Assembly (NCBI GenBank): GCA_902363135.1
Contig: CABIZF010000004.1
Location: 124,001-188,000, forward strand
DNA: 64,000 nucleotides
Source of the DNA: Lachnospiraceae bacterium
Lineage (GTDB): Bacteria > Bacillota > Clostridia > Lachnospirales > Lachnospiraceae
Direction: 5' to 3'
Shown here: positions 51,290 to 60,677 of the stretch, piece after piece
Position numbering within the stretch: position 1 is the stretch's first letter
Layout of the letters: every line of letters begins with the position of its first letter
Made by a program: the position numbers and the translations under genes
The notes under the pieces: model-generated
Database searches by the model: none
What the model was told of the DNA's origin: nothing
Seen by the model: the letters and a program-made list of their open reading frames with translations, nothing else

Positions 51290-52870
51290 TCAAACACTGT
51301 CAATGCCTTCCGGCAGAAGTGCCTCCGCTCCGCGCAAAGAAATCTCCGGCCCTCCGGTGTGCTCGATGTACGCGCGCGTGATCCGCACCTTTCCAATGTT
51401 ATCATCCTTCGGGATTTCATACATAATATCAAGCATAAATTCTTCGATAATCGCACGCAGGGCACGGGCACCGGTCTTTTTCTCCAGTGCAAGCTCCGCG
51501 ATCGCCTCCAGGGCTTCGTCATCAAAGCTCAGCTCGACCTCGTCCATCGCGAGCAGCTTCTGATACTGCCGGATAATCGCGTTTTTCGGCTCCTTCAAAA
51601 TCTTCACCAGCGACTCCTTCGTCAGCCCCTTTAAAGTAAAGATAACCGGCAGACGTCCGATAAACTCCGGAATCATACCGTAGGCACGGATATCATCGAC
51701 CGTCACCTTTGAGAGCAGCTCCGGGTCATTATCATATTTATCCTTCAGATCTGCAAGGAAGCCGATGGATGCCTGACGGTTCAGTCGCTCCTTGATGATA
51801 TCCTCCAGCCCCGGAAATGCACCGCCGCAGATAAACAGAATATTTTTCGTATTGACCGTCGTCATCGGCACCATCGCATTTTTATTCGTCGCTCCGACCG
51901 GCACCTCGACCTCGCTGCCCTCAAGCAGCTTGAGCATTCCCTGTTGTACCGATTCTCCGCTCACATCCCGCTGGCTCGCATTTTTCTTCTTTGCGATCTT
52001 GTCAATCTCATCGATGAAGACGATCCCCGTCTCTGCGCGGTCCACATCATTGTCCGCCGCCGCAAGCAGCCTGGAAATCACGCTCTCGATATCATCGCCG
52101 ATATAGCCTGCCTCTGTTAAAGAGGTCGCATCCGCGATCGCAAGCGGCACATCCAGAAGCCTTGCAAGTGTCTTAACAAGATACGTCTTTCCGCTTCCGG
52201 TCGGCCCGAGCATCAGCATATTGGACTTTTCAATTTCCACACCGTCTGAGGTATCTGCCCCTACCCGCTTATAATGATTGTAAACAGCCACCGAAATGAC
52301 CTTCTTCGCATGCTCCTGTCCAATCACATAATCGTCCAGTTTCGCCTTGATCCTGTGCGGAGCCGGAATTGAGCGGATGTCAAATGCTTTTTTCGGCTCG
52401 CCCTCTTTATGCTTTTTCTTCTTGACCTGCTGCTGGGACGGCGTCATGCCGCCAAACAGATCGCCCAGATTGATCATGCTGATATTCGGGATACGTCCAC
52501 CGGATTTTTTCGGCTGCTCCTCTTCTGTCTCTTCTGAATCTGCATCCTCTGGCTTTTTCTCAGCTGTATCTGCGATTTCTCCTCCACCGTTTTCCACGAC
52601 CGGGTGTACCTCCACAGACATACCTGCATTTTCCAGATTGCCAAGCAGCTTCATCAGATCATCCATGCTCATATTCTGGCCAATCGGGAATCCCAGCCCC
52701 TGTACAGCATGAAAGCTTTTCTGCATACAGTCCGGGCATACATGAAAGCCACCCGGTATCTCGATCAGCTGCCCGGCCACACGCTCCGGCCTGCGGCAAA
52801 GTGAGCAGTAGCGCTCATAGTCCTTCTTTGTCTCTTCGACGTTGGTGTTATCTTTTTTATTTTCATCCAT
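51290..52870 (-). CDS. clpX: ClpX-type AAA+ ATPase with extended linker
   Basis: A 526-residue ClpX-like unfoldase. A zinc-binding domain has C22/C25 and C45/C48 (CSLCRRP ... HVCPDC). A linker of about 120 residues with an acidic block (EKKPEDADSEETEEEQPKK) follows. The AAA+ module has Walker A GPTGSGKT (222-229), pore loop GYIGDD, Walker B IVFIDEIDKI, DVSGESVQQGMLKLLEG and SIGFLADL, whose IGF is the ClpP-docking tripeptide. E. coli ClpX has Walker A near residue 120, so about 100 residues are added between zinc domain and ATPase. It may be a second ClpX form; no clpP is next to it. Start 52870 has GAGGATAAGG upstream. Confidence 0.88.
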   Translation of the reverse strand: MDENKKDNTNVEETKKDYERYCSLCRRPERVAGQLIEIPGGFHVCPDCMQKSFHAVQGLGFPIGQNMSMDDLMKLLGNLENAGMSVEVHPVVENGGGEIADTAEKKPEDADSEETEEEQPKKSGGRIPNISMINLGDLFGGMTPSQQQVKKKKHKEGEPKKAFDIRSIPAPHRIKAKLDDYVIGQEHAKKVISVAVYNHYKRVGADTSDGVEIEKSNMLMLGPTGSGKTYLVKTLARLLDVPLAIADATSLTEAGYIGDDIESVISRLLAAADNDVDRAETGIVFIDEIDKIAKKKNASQRDVSGESVQQGMLKLLEGSEVEVPVGATNKNAMVPMTTVNTKNILFICGGAFPGLEDIIKERLNRQASIGFLADLKDKYDNDPELLSKVTVDDIRAYGMIPEFIGRLPVIFTLKGLTKESLVKILKEPKNAIIRQYQKLLAMDEVELSFDDEALEAIAELALEKKTGARALRAIIEEFMLDIMYEIPKDDNIGKVRITRAYIEHTGGPEISLRGAEALLPEGIDSV

Positions 52871-52933
52871 ATCCTTATCCTCTGTTTTGTAGCTAAAATA
52901 ATACCTCACTGCAGGATTGCTGCAAAGCCGGCT

Positions 52934-53896
52934 TTACTGCCTGCCTGACTCGTTTTGATGCTCCCAGTATCCCGGACTCATCGTGCAGCGGCGTATCAGC
53001 CATTCCGGAAGCTTCTCATAGCGCTTCCCCAGCTGATAGCCGAGATATTTCCAGCCGCTCTGCCATATAAGCTTCGGCAGAAGATACCCCCTTTTGCTGT
53101 GGCAAAGGAAGGCGGCTGTCTGCTTCACCATCCGTATCCCTTCGCTTTCGGAGCGCACCATCTGAAAAATCTCCGGGTGCTCCGCCTGCGATACTCCAAG
53201 ATCAAAATTTCGGTGAAACTGCTGCAGTCCGCTGTAATTGTGGGAATGATACACCTTTGCCTCCGCACAGTACGCGACGGCATAACCGTTCTGAATCAGT
53301 TTTCCCGCAAAAATCATATCCTCATTAAAAATCGTATGCCGCTCAAACCCGCCAAGCGCCTCATAGGTGCTCCTCCGGTACATCGCACACACATTAGAAC
53401 AAAAAAAGGTCTTGATCCCAAGCATCTCTAGGTCGTCTGCGGTCTTGATGCGGCTCTCTTTTCCATAATTAAAGCTTCTGGTATAGCGCTCAATCACATG
53501 GCAGTCCGGCATCGGAAGCTGTCTGGCATACGCCGCCGCTACCGGCTGCTGTCGATCTGACTCTCTTCCTGTGGCAAAGGCCTCATACAGCCGCTCGATC
53601 AGGCAGTCATCTGCCGGGATGGCATCCTGCGTAAGAAACAGCAAAAACGCGCCCGGCAGCATTTCTGCCGCCATATGCCGCGTTCCGCCATGGTCAAATT
53701 CACTTTTCCGGATGTGGATGACCTCCACATGCTCCGTGCCTTTCAGACAGGCATCATCAAAAAGCTCCCGCTCCGTATTCACCAGCAGAATCCGGGACGG
53801 CTTTACCGTCTGCCGCTCTAAGGCAAGCAGCAGACGGTGCAGCTTTTCATCCGGTCGGTAGACCGGTATGATCACATCTATTTCTTCGTGCTTCAT
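52934..53896 (-). CDS. GT2 family glycosyltransferase (rhamnosyltransferase-like)
   Basis: A 320-residue GT-A enzyme. It opens IDVIIPVYRPDEKLHRLLLA, then RKSEFDHGGTRHMAAEMLPG, a phrase typical of rhamnosyltransferases, a D-Q-D-like donor site LFLTQDAIPADD, and GGFERHTIFNEDMIFAGKLI with the catalytic acidic residue. The C-terminus is cytoplasmic, with no clear helix. It ends the polysaccharide operon, 12 bases behind the LCP gene. Confidence 0.88.
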   Translation of the reverse strand: MKHEEIDVIIPVYRPDEKLHRLLLALERQTVKPSRILLVNTERELFDDACLKGTEHVEVIHIRKSEFDHGGTRHMAAEMLPGAFLLFLTQDAIPADDCLIERLYEAFATGRESDRQQPVAAAYARQLPMPDCHVIERYTRSFNYGKESRIKTADDLEMLGIKTFFCSNVCAMYRRSTYEALGGFERHTIFNEDMIFAGKLIQNGYAVAYCAEAKVYHSHNYSGLQQFHRNFDLGVSQAEHPEIFQMVRSESEGIRMVKQTAAFLCHSKRGYLLPKLIWQSGWKYLGYQLGKRYEKLPEWLIRRCTMSPGYWEHQNESGRQ

Positions 53897-53908
53897 CCAC
53901 GCCTCCGA

Positions 53909-55285
53909 TTACTGGATTCCCGTATTGTTGATGATCTGATTACTGATTTGCTGAACCGTATCCGACGGCGTATAGCCTGATTCACTAAACAGGTAGCTGT
54001 GCAGCTGTGAAACATTGGAGGCAAGATTGACCGGAACAACGCAATCTCCCGCATCCACATCTGCCGCCTGCTTGTCATATGGGAAGCCCTGTGTATCTGT
54101 TATGCTGTATTTTCCGATATTGGCTGCAAGTGCAAGCATCTCCGTATTGCTCAGACTCGTCTTGATATACGGAATCATCGTATTGATCAGTCCGGCCAGA
54201 CCGGTCACGCCCTGTGCCTGCGCCGCTGCAAAAATTTTCTCCAGCACGAGCCGCTGCCTCTCGGTACGCTTGTAATCCCAGCCCTCCGTATAACGGATCC
54301 GGCAGTAAGCCATCGCCTGAATACCGGAGAGATGCTGTGTCCCGGAAGCTGCGACATTTTCATAAGAAACCCCGGTCACCTGCGATGTCTCAATCAGATA
54401 GGCATTCAACCATTTTACTTCTTCATCTGTCAGGTCGATATCGATACCTCCGAGCAGATCGACTGCCTTGATCACGGCATTGAAATCAACCGTCACAAAG
54501 TCTGTAATATCCAGATCCAGATTCTTATTCAGCATATTGATGGCACGCTCCGGACCACCGCCTGCATAGGCGGAGTTCGCTTTGGAGTAATGTCCGTCAT
54601 TGACATCCAGATAGGTATCACGATAGACGGATACGAGCTTGATTTCGCCGGACTTATTGTTGATGCTGCAGACCATGATCGTATCACTGTTTGTGCCGCT
54701 GTCAAGATCACCCTCACGGGAATCCACGCCGAACAGTGCGATATTGCGGTATCCACTCTTTGCAATGCCGCTGTTGATCACGATATCCTTCAGATTCACA
54801 CGGCCGACACGACTCAGCTGTGCAAATGCAAACAGTCCTAGCGCCACAACGAGCAGCAAAACAAGCTCCAGCGCAAAGATCAGTTTTCTGTGTTTTTTCT
54901 TCTTTTTCTTATGACTGCGGTTTCGCTGATCCGGCTCCTGATAGTAGCCCTGGCCCTGATACATATTTGGGTTTCCCTGGCTCTGATAGTAGCTCTGTCC
55001 ATCATTCTGATAGTAGCCCTGCTGCGGATCATTCTGATAATAGCCCTGCTGCGGTCCGTTCTGATAGTAGCCCTGCTGCGATCCGTTCTGATAGTAGCCG
55101 CCCTGTCCCTGACGGTACTGCTGCTGTCCCTGTCCGTTTCCGTAGTACCCTTCTTCCTCCGGATTGCGGTACCGGTACGCTCCTTCCCGCTGCGCGCTGC
55201 CCGGTTGCCGGTGTGTCTGTTCCGATCCGGCGCGTGTTCCTGCCCAATCGGTATCTCTGGACGTGCGTTTTCTCTTCTCTTCCAT
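53909..55285 (-). CDS. LytR-CpsA-Psr (LCP) family wall polymer ligase with Tyr/Gln repeat tail
   Basis: A 458-residue membrane protein. Its cytoplasmic N-terminus (about 1-125) is rich in Gln, Gly, Tyr and Asn, with at least four QQGYYQN-type repeats. A basic KKKKKKH stretch leads into one helix (LIFALELVLLLVVALGLFAF). The outer LCP domain follows: GVDSREGDLDSGTNSDTIMV, VSVYRDTYLDV, AINMLNKNLDLDITDFVTVD and CRIRYTEGWDYKRTERQRLV, which bind polyprenyl pyrophosphate and Mg2+. LCP enzymes link secondary polymers to peptidoglycan, matching its place between the sugar transferase and glycosyltransferase genes. Confidence 0.93.
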   Translation of the reverse strand: MEEKRKRTSRDTDWAGTRAGSEQTHRQPGSAQREGAYRYRNPEEEGYYGNGQGQQQYRQGQGGYYQNGSQQGYYQNGPQQGYYQNDPQQGYYQNDGQSYYQSQGNPNMYQGQGYYQEPDQRNRSHKKKKKKHRKLIFALELVLLLVVALGLFAFAQLSRVGRVNLKDIVINSGIAKSGYRNIALFGVDSREGDLDSGTNSDTIMVCSINNKSGEIKLVSVYRDTYLDVNDGHYSKANSAYAGGGPERAINMLNKNLDLDITDFVTVDFNAVIKAVDLLGGIDIDLTDEEVKWLNAYLIETSQVTGVSYENVAASGTQHLSGIQAMAYCRIRYTEGWDYKRTERQRLVLEKIFAAAQAQGVTGLAGLINTMIPYIKTSLSNTEMLALAANIGKYSITDTQGFPYDKQAADVDAGDCVVPVNLASNVSQLHSYLFSESGYTPSDTVQQISNQIINNTGIQ

Positions 55286-55319
55286 ATATACTCCCCTTTC
55301 TTCTATTGCAGCTCATTCT

Positions 55320-56720
55320 CTAATACGCATTCTTATTTACAAATCCCCGGAACACCGTGAGAAACAGGATCTTGATATCCAGCCCAACCGTCCAGTTCTC
55401 AATATAGTAAAGATCACAATCAATACGCTTCCGGATCGATGTATTGCCCCGATAACCGTTTACCTGGGCCCATCCGGTCATTCCCGGACGCACCTGATGC
55501 TTGACCATGTACCGCGGAATCTCCTCCCGGAACTTCTCAACGAACTGTGGACGCTCCGGACGCGGACCGATCAGGCTCATATCCCCTTTCAAAACATTGA
55601 AAAGCTGTGGCAGCTCATCAATACTCGTCTTGCGGATGAACCTTCCGACCGGTGTGACACGCGGATCGTTTTTGACCGTCCAGCCCTTCTTTTCCTCGGA
55701 CTGCGTCTGCACCTCCATAGACCGGAACTTGTACATGCGGAACGGAACATTGTGCAGTCCCACCCGCTCCTGCGTAAAGATCAGCGGTCCCGGAGACGTC
55801 AGCTTGATCAGCACTGCTGTGATCAGCATCACCGGTGAAAACAGGACGATACAGATCAGGCTTCCGACAATATCCATAGCACGCTTTACCATCATATTAA
55901 ACGTGTTGGAAAGTGGAACGTGACGGATGTTGATGACCGCAAGACCGAGCAGATCCTCCGTATATGGCTTTGTCGGAATGATCTTGCTGTAATCCGGAAT
56001 AAATTTCGTGTGCACCCCTGCCTTTTCGCACATCGCGACGATGCGTTCCAGCTTGTAATACTCTGACAGGCCAAGTGTAATCGCGATCTCGTCCGGATGA
56101 TTGACCTCCAGAAGCGCGCTTAAGGAGCCGATCGTCCCAAGCACCCCGATGCCCCTGTACTCCGTACCGGCTACGACCCGGTCATCGAGAATGCCCATGA
56201 CCTTATAGCCCCACTGCGGATTCTGCACAATACGGTCGATGTATTCCTCCGCCGCCCGGCTGTATCCAACCAATACAATGTGCTTCAGATTCAGCCCGCT
56301 CTTGCGGAAGCGCATCAGAATGATCCGCACAACATTCCGCTCCACGAACAGAAAAATCACATTCAAAAGCAGAAATAATCCGATCTGCAGACGGGATACG
56401 TTTGGCAGCTGTAAAAAGAAGTACGCCGCCATCAGAGTCAGTCCACCGATGATATTTGCCTTTACAATGTTGCTGCCCTCAAGCCTTCGCCCCTGCACGC
56501 GCTTGGGCGTGTAGAGATTGCAGGCATAGTAAAGCAGCAAAAAAAATGGTACAAGTACAACCAGTACCATCATATAAAATTCCGGCGGAAGGACGCCAAT
56601 CTCCTTGCCTTCGACACTGCGCAGCATCAAAAACCATGCAAGGAGATAGGAAAGAATAATCATCAATCCATCCAAAACGACCTGCAGCCGATTAAAATAT
56701 TTTTGATTGTCCTTAATCAA
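55320..56720 (-). CDS. Polyprenyl-phosphate sugar-1-phosphate transferase (polyprenyl glycosylphosphotransferase)
   Basis: A 466-residue membrane enzyme that starts a polysaccharide unit by moving a sugar phosphate onto undecaprenyl phosphate. Four N-terminal helices (10-115) are followed by a CoA-binding-like domain (HIVLVGYSRAAEEYIDRIV) and a fifth helix. The C-terminal catalytic part shows SPGPLIFTQERVGLHNVPFR, MYKFRSM, TSIDELPQLFNVLKGDMSLI and GPRPERP. The predicted start is TTG at 56720 with GAGGTG about eight bases before; no better ATG is nearby. It follows a GT2 gene by 15 bases. Confidence 0.92.
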   Translation of the reverse strand: MIKDNQKYFNRLQVVLDGLMIILSYLLAWFLMLRSVEGKEIGVLPPEFYMMVLVVLVPFFLLLYYACNLYTPKRVQGRRLEGSNIVKANIIGGLTLMAAYFFLQLPNVSRLQIGLFLLLNVIFLFVERNVVRIILMRFRKSGLNLKHIVLVGYSRAAEEYIDRIVQNPQWGYKVMGILDDRVVAGTEYRGIGVLGTIGSLSALLEVNHPDEIAITLGLSEYYKLERIVAMCEKAGVHTKFIPDYSKIIPTKPYTEDLLGLAVINIRHVPLSNTFNMMVKRAMDIVGSLICIVLFSPVMLITAVLIKLTSPGPLIFTQERVGLHNVPFRMYKFRSMEVQTQSEEKKGWTVKNDPRVTPVGRFIRKTSIDELPQLFNVLKGDMSLIGPRPERPQFVEKFREEIPRYMVKHQVRPGMTGWAQVNGYRGNTSIRKRIDCDLYYIENWTVGLDIKILFLTVFRGFVNKNAY

Positions 56721-56735
56721 AGCCGTTCACCTCGG

Positions 56736-57695
56736 TCAAAAGTCCACAGCACGCCGGATGACATTCACCCAGAGCTCCCACTGTATCTTCAGGTAGCTTC
56801 CAAGATGTTTCCAGCAAAACTGCACCTTCTTGTCTCTTCGACAAAGCGCAAAGCCCTTCGCAAGCCCTGTGATGTACTCTTTTCCATATCCCTTCTTCAC
56901 AAAAAACAACATCTTGATCAGAAAGCCCGGAATCAGAAACGGCAGGTTCCATAAGATCTGCAGAACCGGCATATTTTTATAAATCAGATAAATGCTGTTC
57001 CGCGATGCATGCCGCACCTTGAATTCGTTGTACACCGAACCGCTTGTCGCACTCCCGACATGCCGGACCACTGCAGCCGGGACATACATATTGCACAGGC
57101 CATAAATCCTCGCCCGCCATGATACATCCACATCCTCCAAATACGCAAAATGCGCCTCATCGAACATACCGATTTCATCAAAGACAGCCCGGCGATAAAT
57201 CGCTGCTCCCGCGCACGCGGAAAACACAGCTCTTGCCCGTTCATAGCGCTCCACCGGCTTGCCCTTTGCCGGCGTGTAGGCCCAGCCAAGCGCACAGTAA
57301 AAGTCTCCGCCATTGTCCATCCTGGACGGATCCGCCATCTGCACCATACGCGAGCTTCCCGCAAAACAGTCCGGATGTGCTTCCATCGCTGCCACAAGCT
57401 GCTCTACAAACTGCGCATCACAGATTGTATCATTATTCAGAAGAATCACATATCTCGTACTACTCATACGGATCCCCGCGTTAACTGCACCGCAAAAACC
57501 GCGGTTCTCCGAAAAGCGCTCTACGCGCACCCCCGGATAGTTCTGCGCCACATAATCCGCACTGCCATCCGTCGACCCATTGTCGATCAGAATCACCGAA
57601 AAATCTGTCCGGGTCTGCCGCCGCAGCGAATCCAGACAGTCCTTCAGGTACTTCATACCGTTCAGATTCGGTATGACGACTGTTGCTATCTGCAT
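56736..57695 (-). CDS. GT2 family glycosyltransferase (WbbL-like)
   Basis: A 319-residue GT-A enzyme: TVVIPNLNGMKYLKDCLDSL, DNGSTDGSADYV, LLNNDTICDAQF as the donor-metal site, and FAYLEDVDVSWRARIYGLCN as acceptor/catalytic segment. The order matches WbbL/RfbF rhamnosyltransferases. A hydrophobic helix (LWNLPFLIPGFLIKMLFFV) near 255 may tie it to the membrane. It lies seven bases after the larger GT2 gene. Confidence 0.9.
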   Translation of the reverse strand: MQIATVVIPNLNGMKYLKDCLDSLRRQTRTDFSVILIDNGSTDGSADYVAQNYPGVRVERFSENRGFCGAVNAGIRMSSTRYVILLNNDTICDAQFVEQLVAAMEAHPDCFAGSSRMVQMADPSRMDNGGDFYCALGWAYTPAKGKPVERYERARAVFSACAGAAIYRRAVFDEIGMFDEAHFAYLEDVDVSWRARIYGLCNMYVPAAVVRHVGSATSGSVYNEFKVRHASRNSIYLIYKNMPVLQILWNLPFLIPGFLIKMLFFVKKGYGKEYITGLAKGFALCRRDKKVQFCWKHLGSYLKIQWELWVNVIRRAVDF

Positions 57696-57701
57696 GACCT
57701 C

Positions 57702-59528
57702 TTATCCCTTCAAAGAATAATTCCACTTTTTCAGAGAGAGATTCCTGTTATAATAAGGATCTCCATTTTTGAGCACAGAAATCCACCGGGTACGCATATA
57801 TTCGATTTCTGTCTGAAATCTGCGCACCTTCTCCTGCGTGTCCTCCGCACCGCGTGTCTTTGATTCATAGTGATACAGCTCCACGTACGGATCGTACACA
57901 ACGAGATACCCGATCTCCCGTGCGCGCAGACAGAAATCCACGTCATTAAACGCTACCGCAAGCTGCTCTGTAAAGCCGCCAAGCTGCTCAAAAAGTGACC
58001 GGCGAACCATCATGCACGCAGCCGTCACAGCACTTAAGTCCTGCTGCAGCGCCTCCCGGTGCATATATCCGGTATGGGTGCGCTTCTGACCGACAAACAC
58101 GCTGCCGGCGATCCCGCCGATTCCGATGATGATCCCTGCATGCTGAATCGTATCGTCCGGATAGTACAGTCTTGCGCCCACAATCCCGGTACCGGCACGC
58201 TGACAATGTCCGAGCAGCTCCTCAATCCAGTCCGCACTGATGATCTCCATATCATTGTTCAGACATACCAGATAATCGCCCTTTGCATACGACACGCCGA
58301 AGTTGTTGATCGCCGAGTAATTAAATTCTCTGTCCCAATATACAACATGAACGCTGTTTCGTCCATCAATTTCTTTATAATAATCAAAGATTTCCACCGT
58401 TTTGCTGTTATTCTCCACGATGATGATCTCAAAATTCCGGTAGGTGCTCTTTTTCTGAATCGACTCAATGCACTTTTTTAAGGTGTCTTTTTCATCCTTA
58501 TTCGGAATGATGATCGAGACAAGCGGCTGCCCTTCCAGTGCATAACGCACCCGGTAAAAGCCGAAATCCTTCTTCCGTTCAACCGTACCTGCAAGGCCGA
58601 CACGCTTCAAATGCGCCTCGATTGCCCTTGCTCCAGCATCATAGGCATACTGCTTGCTGATTGGATTATCTGCCGTCGACTGTGCATGCGTCCGCCAGTG
58701 ATAGAGTACCTTCGGAATGTGGCAAATCCCGTTCGCCTGCTCCGTGCAGCGCAGAATAAAATCATAGTCCTGCGCACCGTCATACTGACGCTCAAATCCT
58801 CCGACCTTCTCAAGAAGTCCTCTGGATACGACCAGAAAATGGCAGATGTAGTTATTGCTTCTCAGCAGATCCGGATTGAAATCCGGCTTCAGGTTCGGCT
58901 GAAAGTACTCACTCCCATCACCGGAAATCTTGTCCTCATCGGTGTAGAGCAGCTCCGGCAGCGGCTGCTTCCTTTGCCGTGCCGCATCCAGTGTGCTCAT
59001 CACCTGAAACAGCGCGTCCGGTTCAAGCAGATCGTCATGGTCGAGCAGTCCGACATATTCACCGGTCGCCATCGCAAGCGCCGCATTCGTATTCCCCGCA
59101 ATGCCTGCGTTTTCACTCAGCTGCTTCACACAAATACGCGGATCTTCCGCCGCATACTCCTCCAGGAGCTTTCTGAGCTGTTCCTCTTCCGGGCTGCCAT
59201 TTGCAAGGCAGAGCTCCCAGTGCGGGTATGTCTGTGCCTGAACCGACGCGATCATCTCGCGCAGATAGCGCTCCGGTGTCCGATAGAGCGGAACTGCGAT
59301 GCTGAACGTGACCGGATCGGCAAATTTATGCGTCCGCTGTCTCTTTTGCTCCTCTTCGGTCGCCCGATGTCCGGCAAACCACGGGCCATACGGCACCTCC
59401 TCCGGCTCCAGCCGGTCCGAGAGGCGTACAAAAAATTCCTTTACACCAAAATGCTTCAGATAGCGCAGCCCCTTTTGTATATTGTAGGGACTCAGTTTTT
59501 TCAGAAAATTGCTTGCTTTATTCGCCAT
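57702..59528 (-). CDS. Large GT2 family glycosyltransferase
   Basis: A 608-residue protein with two GT-A domains. The first starts near residue 72 (VTFSIAVPLYRTPERYLREM) with LLDHDDLLEPDAL and YTDEDKISGDG. The second starts near 335 (VSIIIPNKDEKDTLKKCIES) with VCLNNDMEIISADWIEELL, and FNDVDFCLRAREIGYLVVYD as acceptor region. It is a clear paralogue of the partial gene at 62502-64000, sharing the arrangement and many phrases (NPDLL, HIPKILYHWR-type, DDTIQHAG). Its start overlaps wecE by 11 bases. It probably extends a wall or capsule glycan. Confidence 0.9.
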   Translation of the reverse strand: MANKASNFLKKLSPYNIQKGLRYLKHFGVKEFFVRLSDRLEPEEVPYGPWFAGHRATEEEQKRQRTHKFADPVTFSIAVPLYRTPERYLREMIASVQAQTYPHWELCLANGSPEEEQLRKLLEEYAAEDPRICVKQLSENAGIAGNTNAALAMATGEYVGLLDHDDLLEPDALFQVMSTLDAARQRKQPLPELLYTDEDKISGDGSEYFQPNLKPDFNPDLLRSNNYICHFLVVSRGLLEKVGGFERQYDGAQDYDFILRCTEQANGICHIPKVLYHWRTHAQSTADNPISKQYAYDAGARAIEAHLKRVGLAGTVERKKDFGFYRVRYALEGQPLVSIIIPNKDEKDTLKKCIESIQKKSTYRNFEIIIVENNSKTVEIFDYYKEIDGRNSVHVVYWDREFNYSAINNFGVSYAKGDYLVCLNNDMEIISADWIEELLGHCQRAGTGIVGARLYYPDDTIQHAGIIIGIGGIAGSVFVGQKRTHTGYMHREALQQDLSAVTAACMMVRRSLFEQLGGFTEQLAVAFNDVDFCLRAREIGYLVVYDPYVELYHYESKTRGAEDTQEKVRRFQTEIEYMRTRWISVLKNGDPYYNRNLSLKKWNYSLKG

Positions 59529-60648
59529 AATATTCCAGCAGACAGTCTGTCACATATTTTACATCATCCATCGACAGGCTGTAGTACATCGGCAGACGCA
59601 TCAGGCACTCGCTCTCCTTTGTCGTATACACATCCTCCCCATGGAACGTCCCGTACTGCTTTCCGGCAGGTGCGCTGTGCAGCGGAATATAATGAAAGAC
59701 ACACAGGACTCCTTTTTCCTTCATATAACGGATGAGATCGGTCCGTGTCTCCAGATCCTTCACGCGAACGTAAAACATATGCCCGTTATGTACGGCATAG
59801 TCCGGGACATACGGACGTGCCAGATAGCCCTTCTCCTCAAGAACTGCCAGATGCTCATAATAATAGTCAAAAATCTGACGCCGCTTATCGTTGATCTTGT
59901 CCATCTCGAGCAGCTGTGCATACAGATAGGCCGCGTTCATATCGCTTGGCAGGTACGAGGAGCCGTAGCCGACCCACGTATACTTATCGATCTGTCCACG
60001 GAAAAATTTACTCCGATTCGTACCCTTTTCACGCAGGATCTCTGCACGCTCCAGATAAGCATCATCCTGAAACAGCAGCGCGCCGCCCTCTCCCATTGTA
60101 TAATTCTTTGTCTCATGGAAGCTGTAGCAGCCGAAATCTCCGATCGTGCCGAGCGCACGCCCTTTATACCACGCATTGACACCCTGCGCTGCATCCTCCA
60201 CGACCTTCAGGTTGTATTTTTTTGCAATCGCCATGATCGTATCCATCTCACAGGCGACACCGGCATAATGCACCGGCACAATGACCTTTGTGCGCTCTGT
60301 GATTGCCGCCTCGATCTTCGTCTCATCAATATTCATTGTCTCTGGATGCACATCTACAAATACAATTTTGGCACCCTGCAGCACAAATGCATCTGCCGTG
60401 GATACAAACGTGTAGGACGGCATGATCACCTCATCTCCAGGCTTCAGATCACAGAGAAACGCTGCCATCTCCAGGGCATGTGTGCAGGAAGTCGTCAAAA
60501 GAACATGTTTTGTCCCGAACTGCTCCTTCATCAGCTGTGAGCATTTTTTCGTGAACGGTCCGTCGCCACACAGCTTTGCATTGGCGATCGCCTGCTGCAT
60601 ATACTCAACCTCTGTACCAAGGTACGGAGCTCTGTTAAAATCAATCAT
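59518..60648 (-). CDS. rffA: dTDP-4-amino-4,6-dideoxygalactose transaminase (WecE/RffA type)
   Basis: A 376-residue DegT/DnrJ/EryC1 aminotransferase that makes dTDP-4-amino-4,6-dideoxy-D-galactose from the 4-keto sugar. The resemblance to WecE runs along its length: CGDGPFTKKC, SCTHALEMAAFL, PGDEVIMPSYTFVSTADAFV, GAKIVFVDVHPETMNIDETK, VPVHYAGVACEMDTIMAIAK, VEDAAQGV, the PLP Lys in SFHETKNYTMGEGGALLF, EKGTNRSKFFRGQVDKYTW-like (RGQIDKYTW) and VFHYIPLHSAPAGKQ. In enterobacteria this gives Fuc4NAc of ECA. No WecD-like acetyltransferase gene is beside it here, so the amino sugar may be used free or acylated by another enzyme. GGAGGAG precedes the ATG. Confidence 0.93.
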   Translation of the reverse strand: MIDFNRAPYLGTEVEYMQQAIANAKLCGDGPFTKKCSQLMKEQFGTKHVLLTTSCTHALEMAAFLCDLKPGDEVIMPSYTFVSTADAFVLQGAKIVFVDVHPETMNIDETKIEAAITERTKVIVPVHYAGVACEMDTIMAIAKKYNLKVVEDAAQGVNAWYKGRALGTIGDFGCYSFHETKNYTMGEGGALLFQDDAYLERAEILREKGTNRSKFFRGQIDKYTWVGYGSSYLPSDMNAAYLYAQLLEMDKINDKRRQIFDYYYEHLAVLEEKGYLARPYVPDYAVHNGHMFYVRVKDLETRTDLIRYMKEKGVLCVFHYIPLHSAPAGKQYGTFHGEDVYTTKESECLMRLPMYYSLSMDDVKYVTDCLLEYYGE

Positions 60649-60677
60649 CTTATCTCCTCCTCAAATGTACTTTCTCA

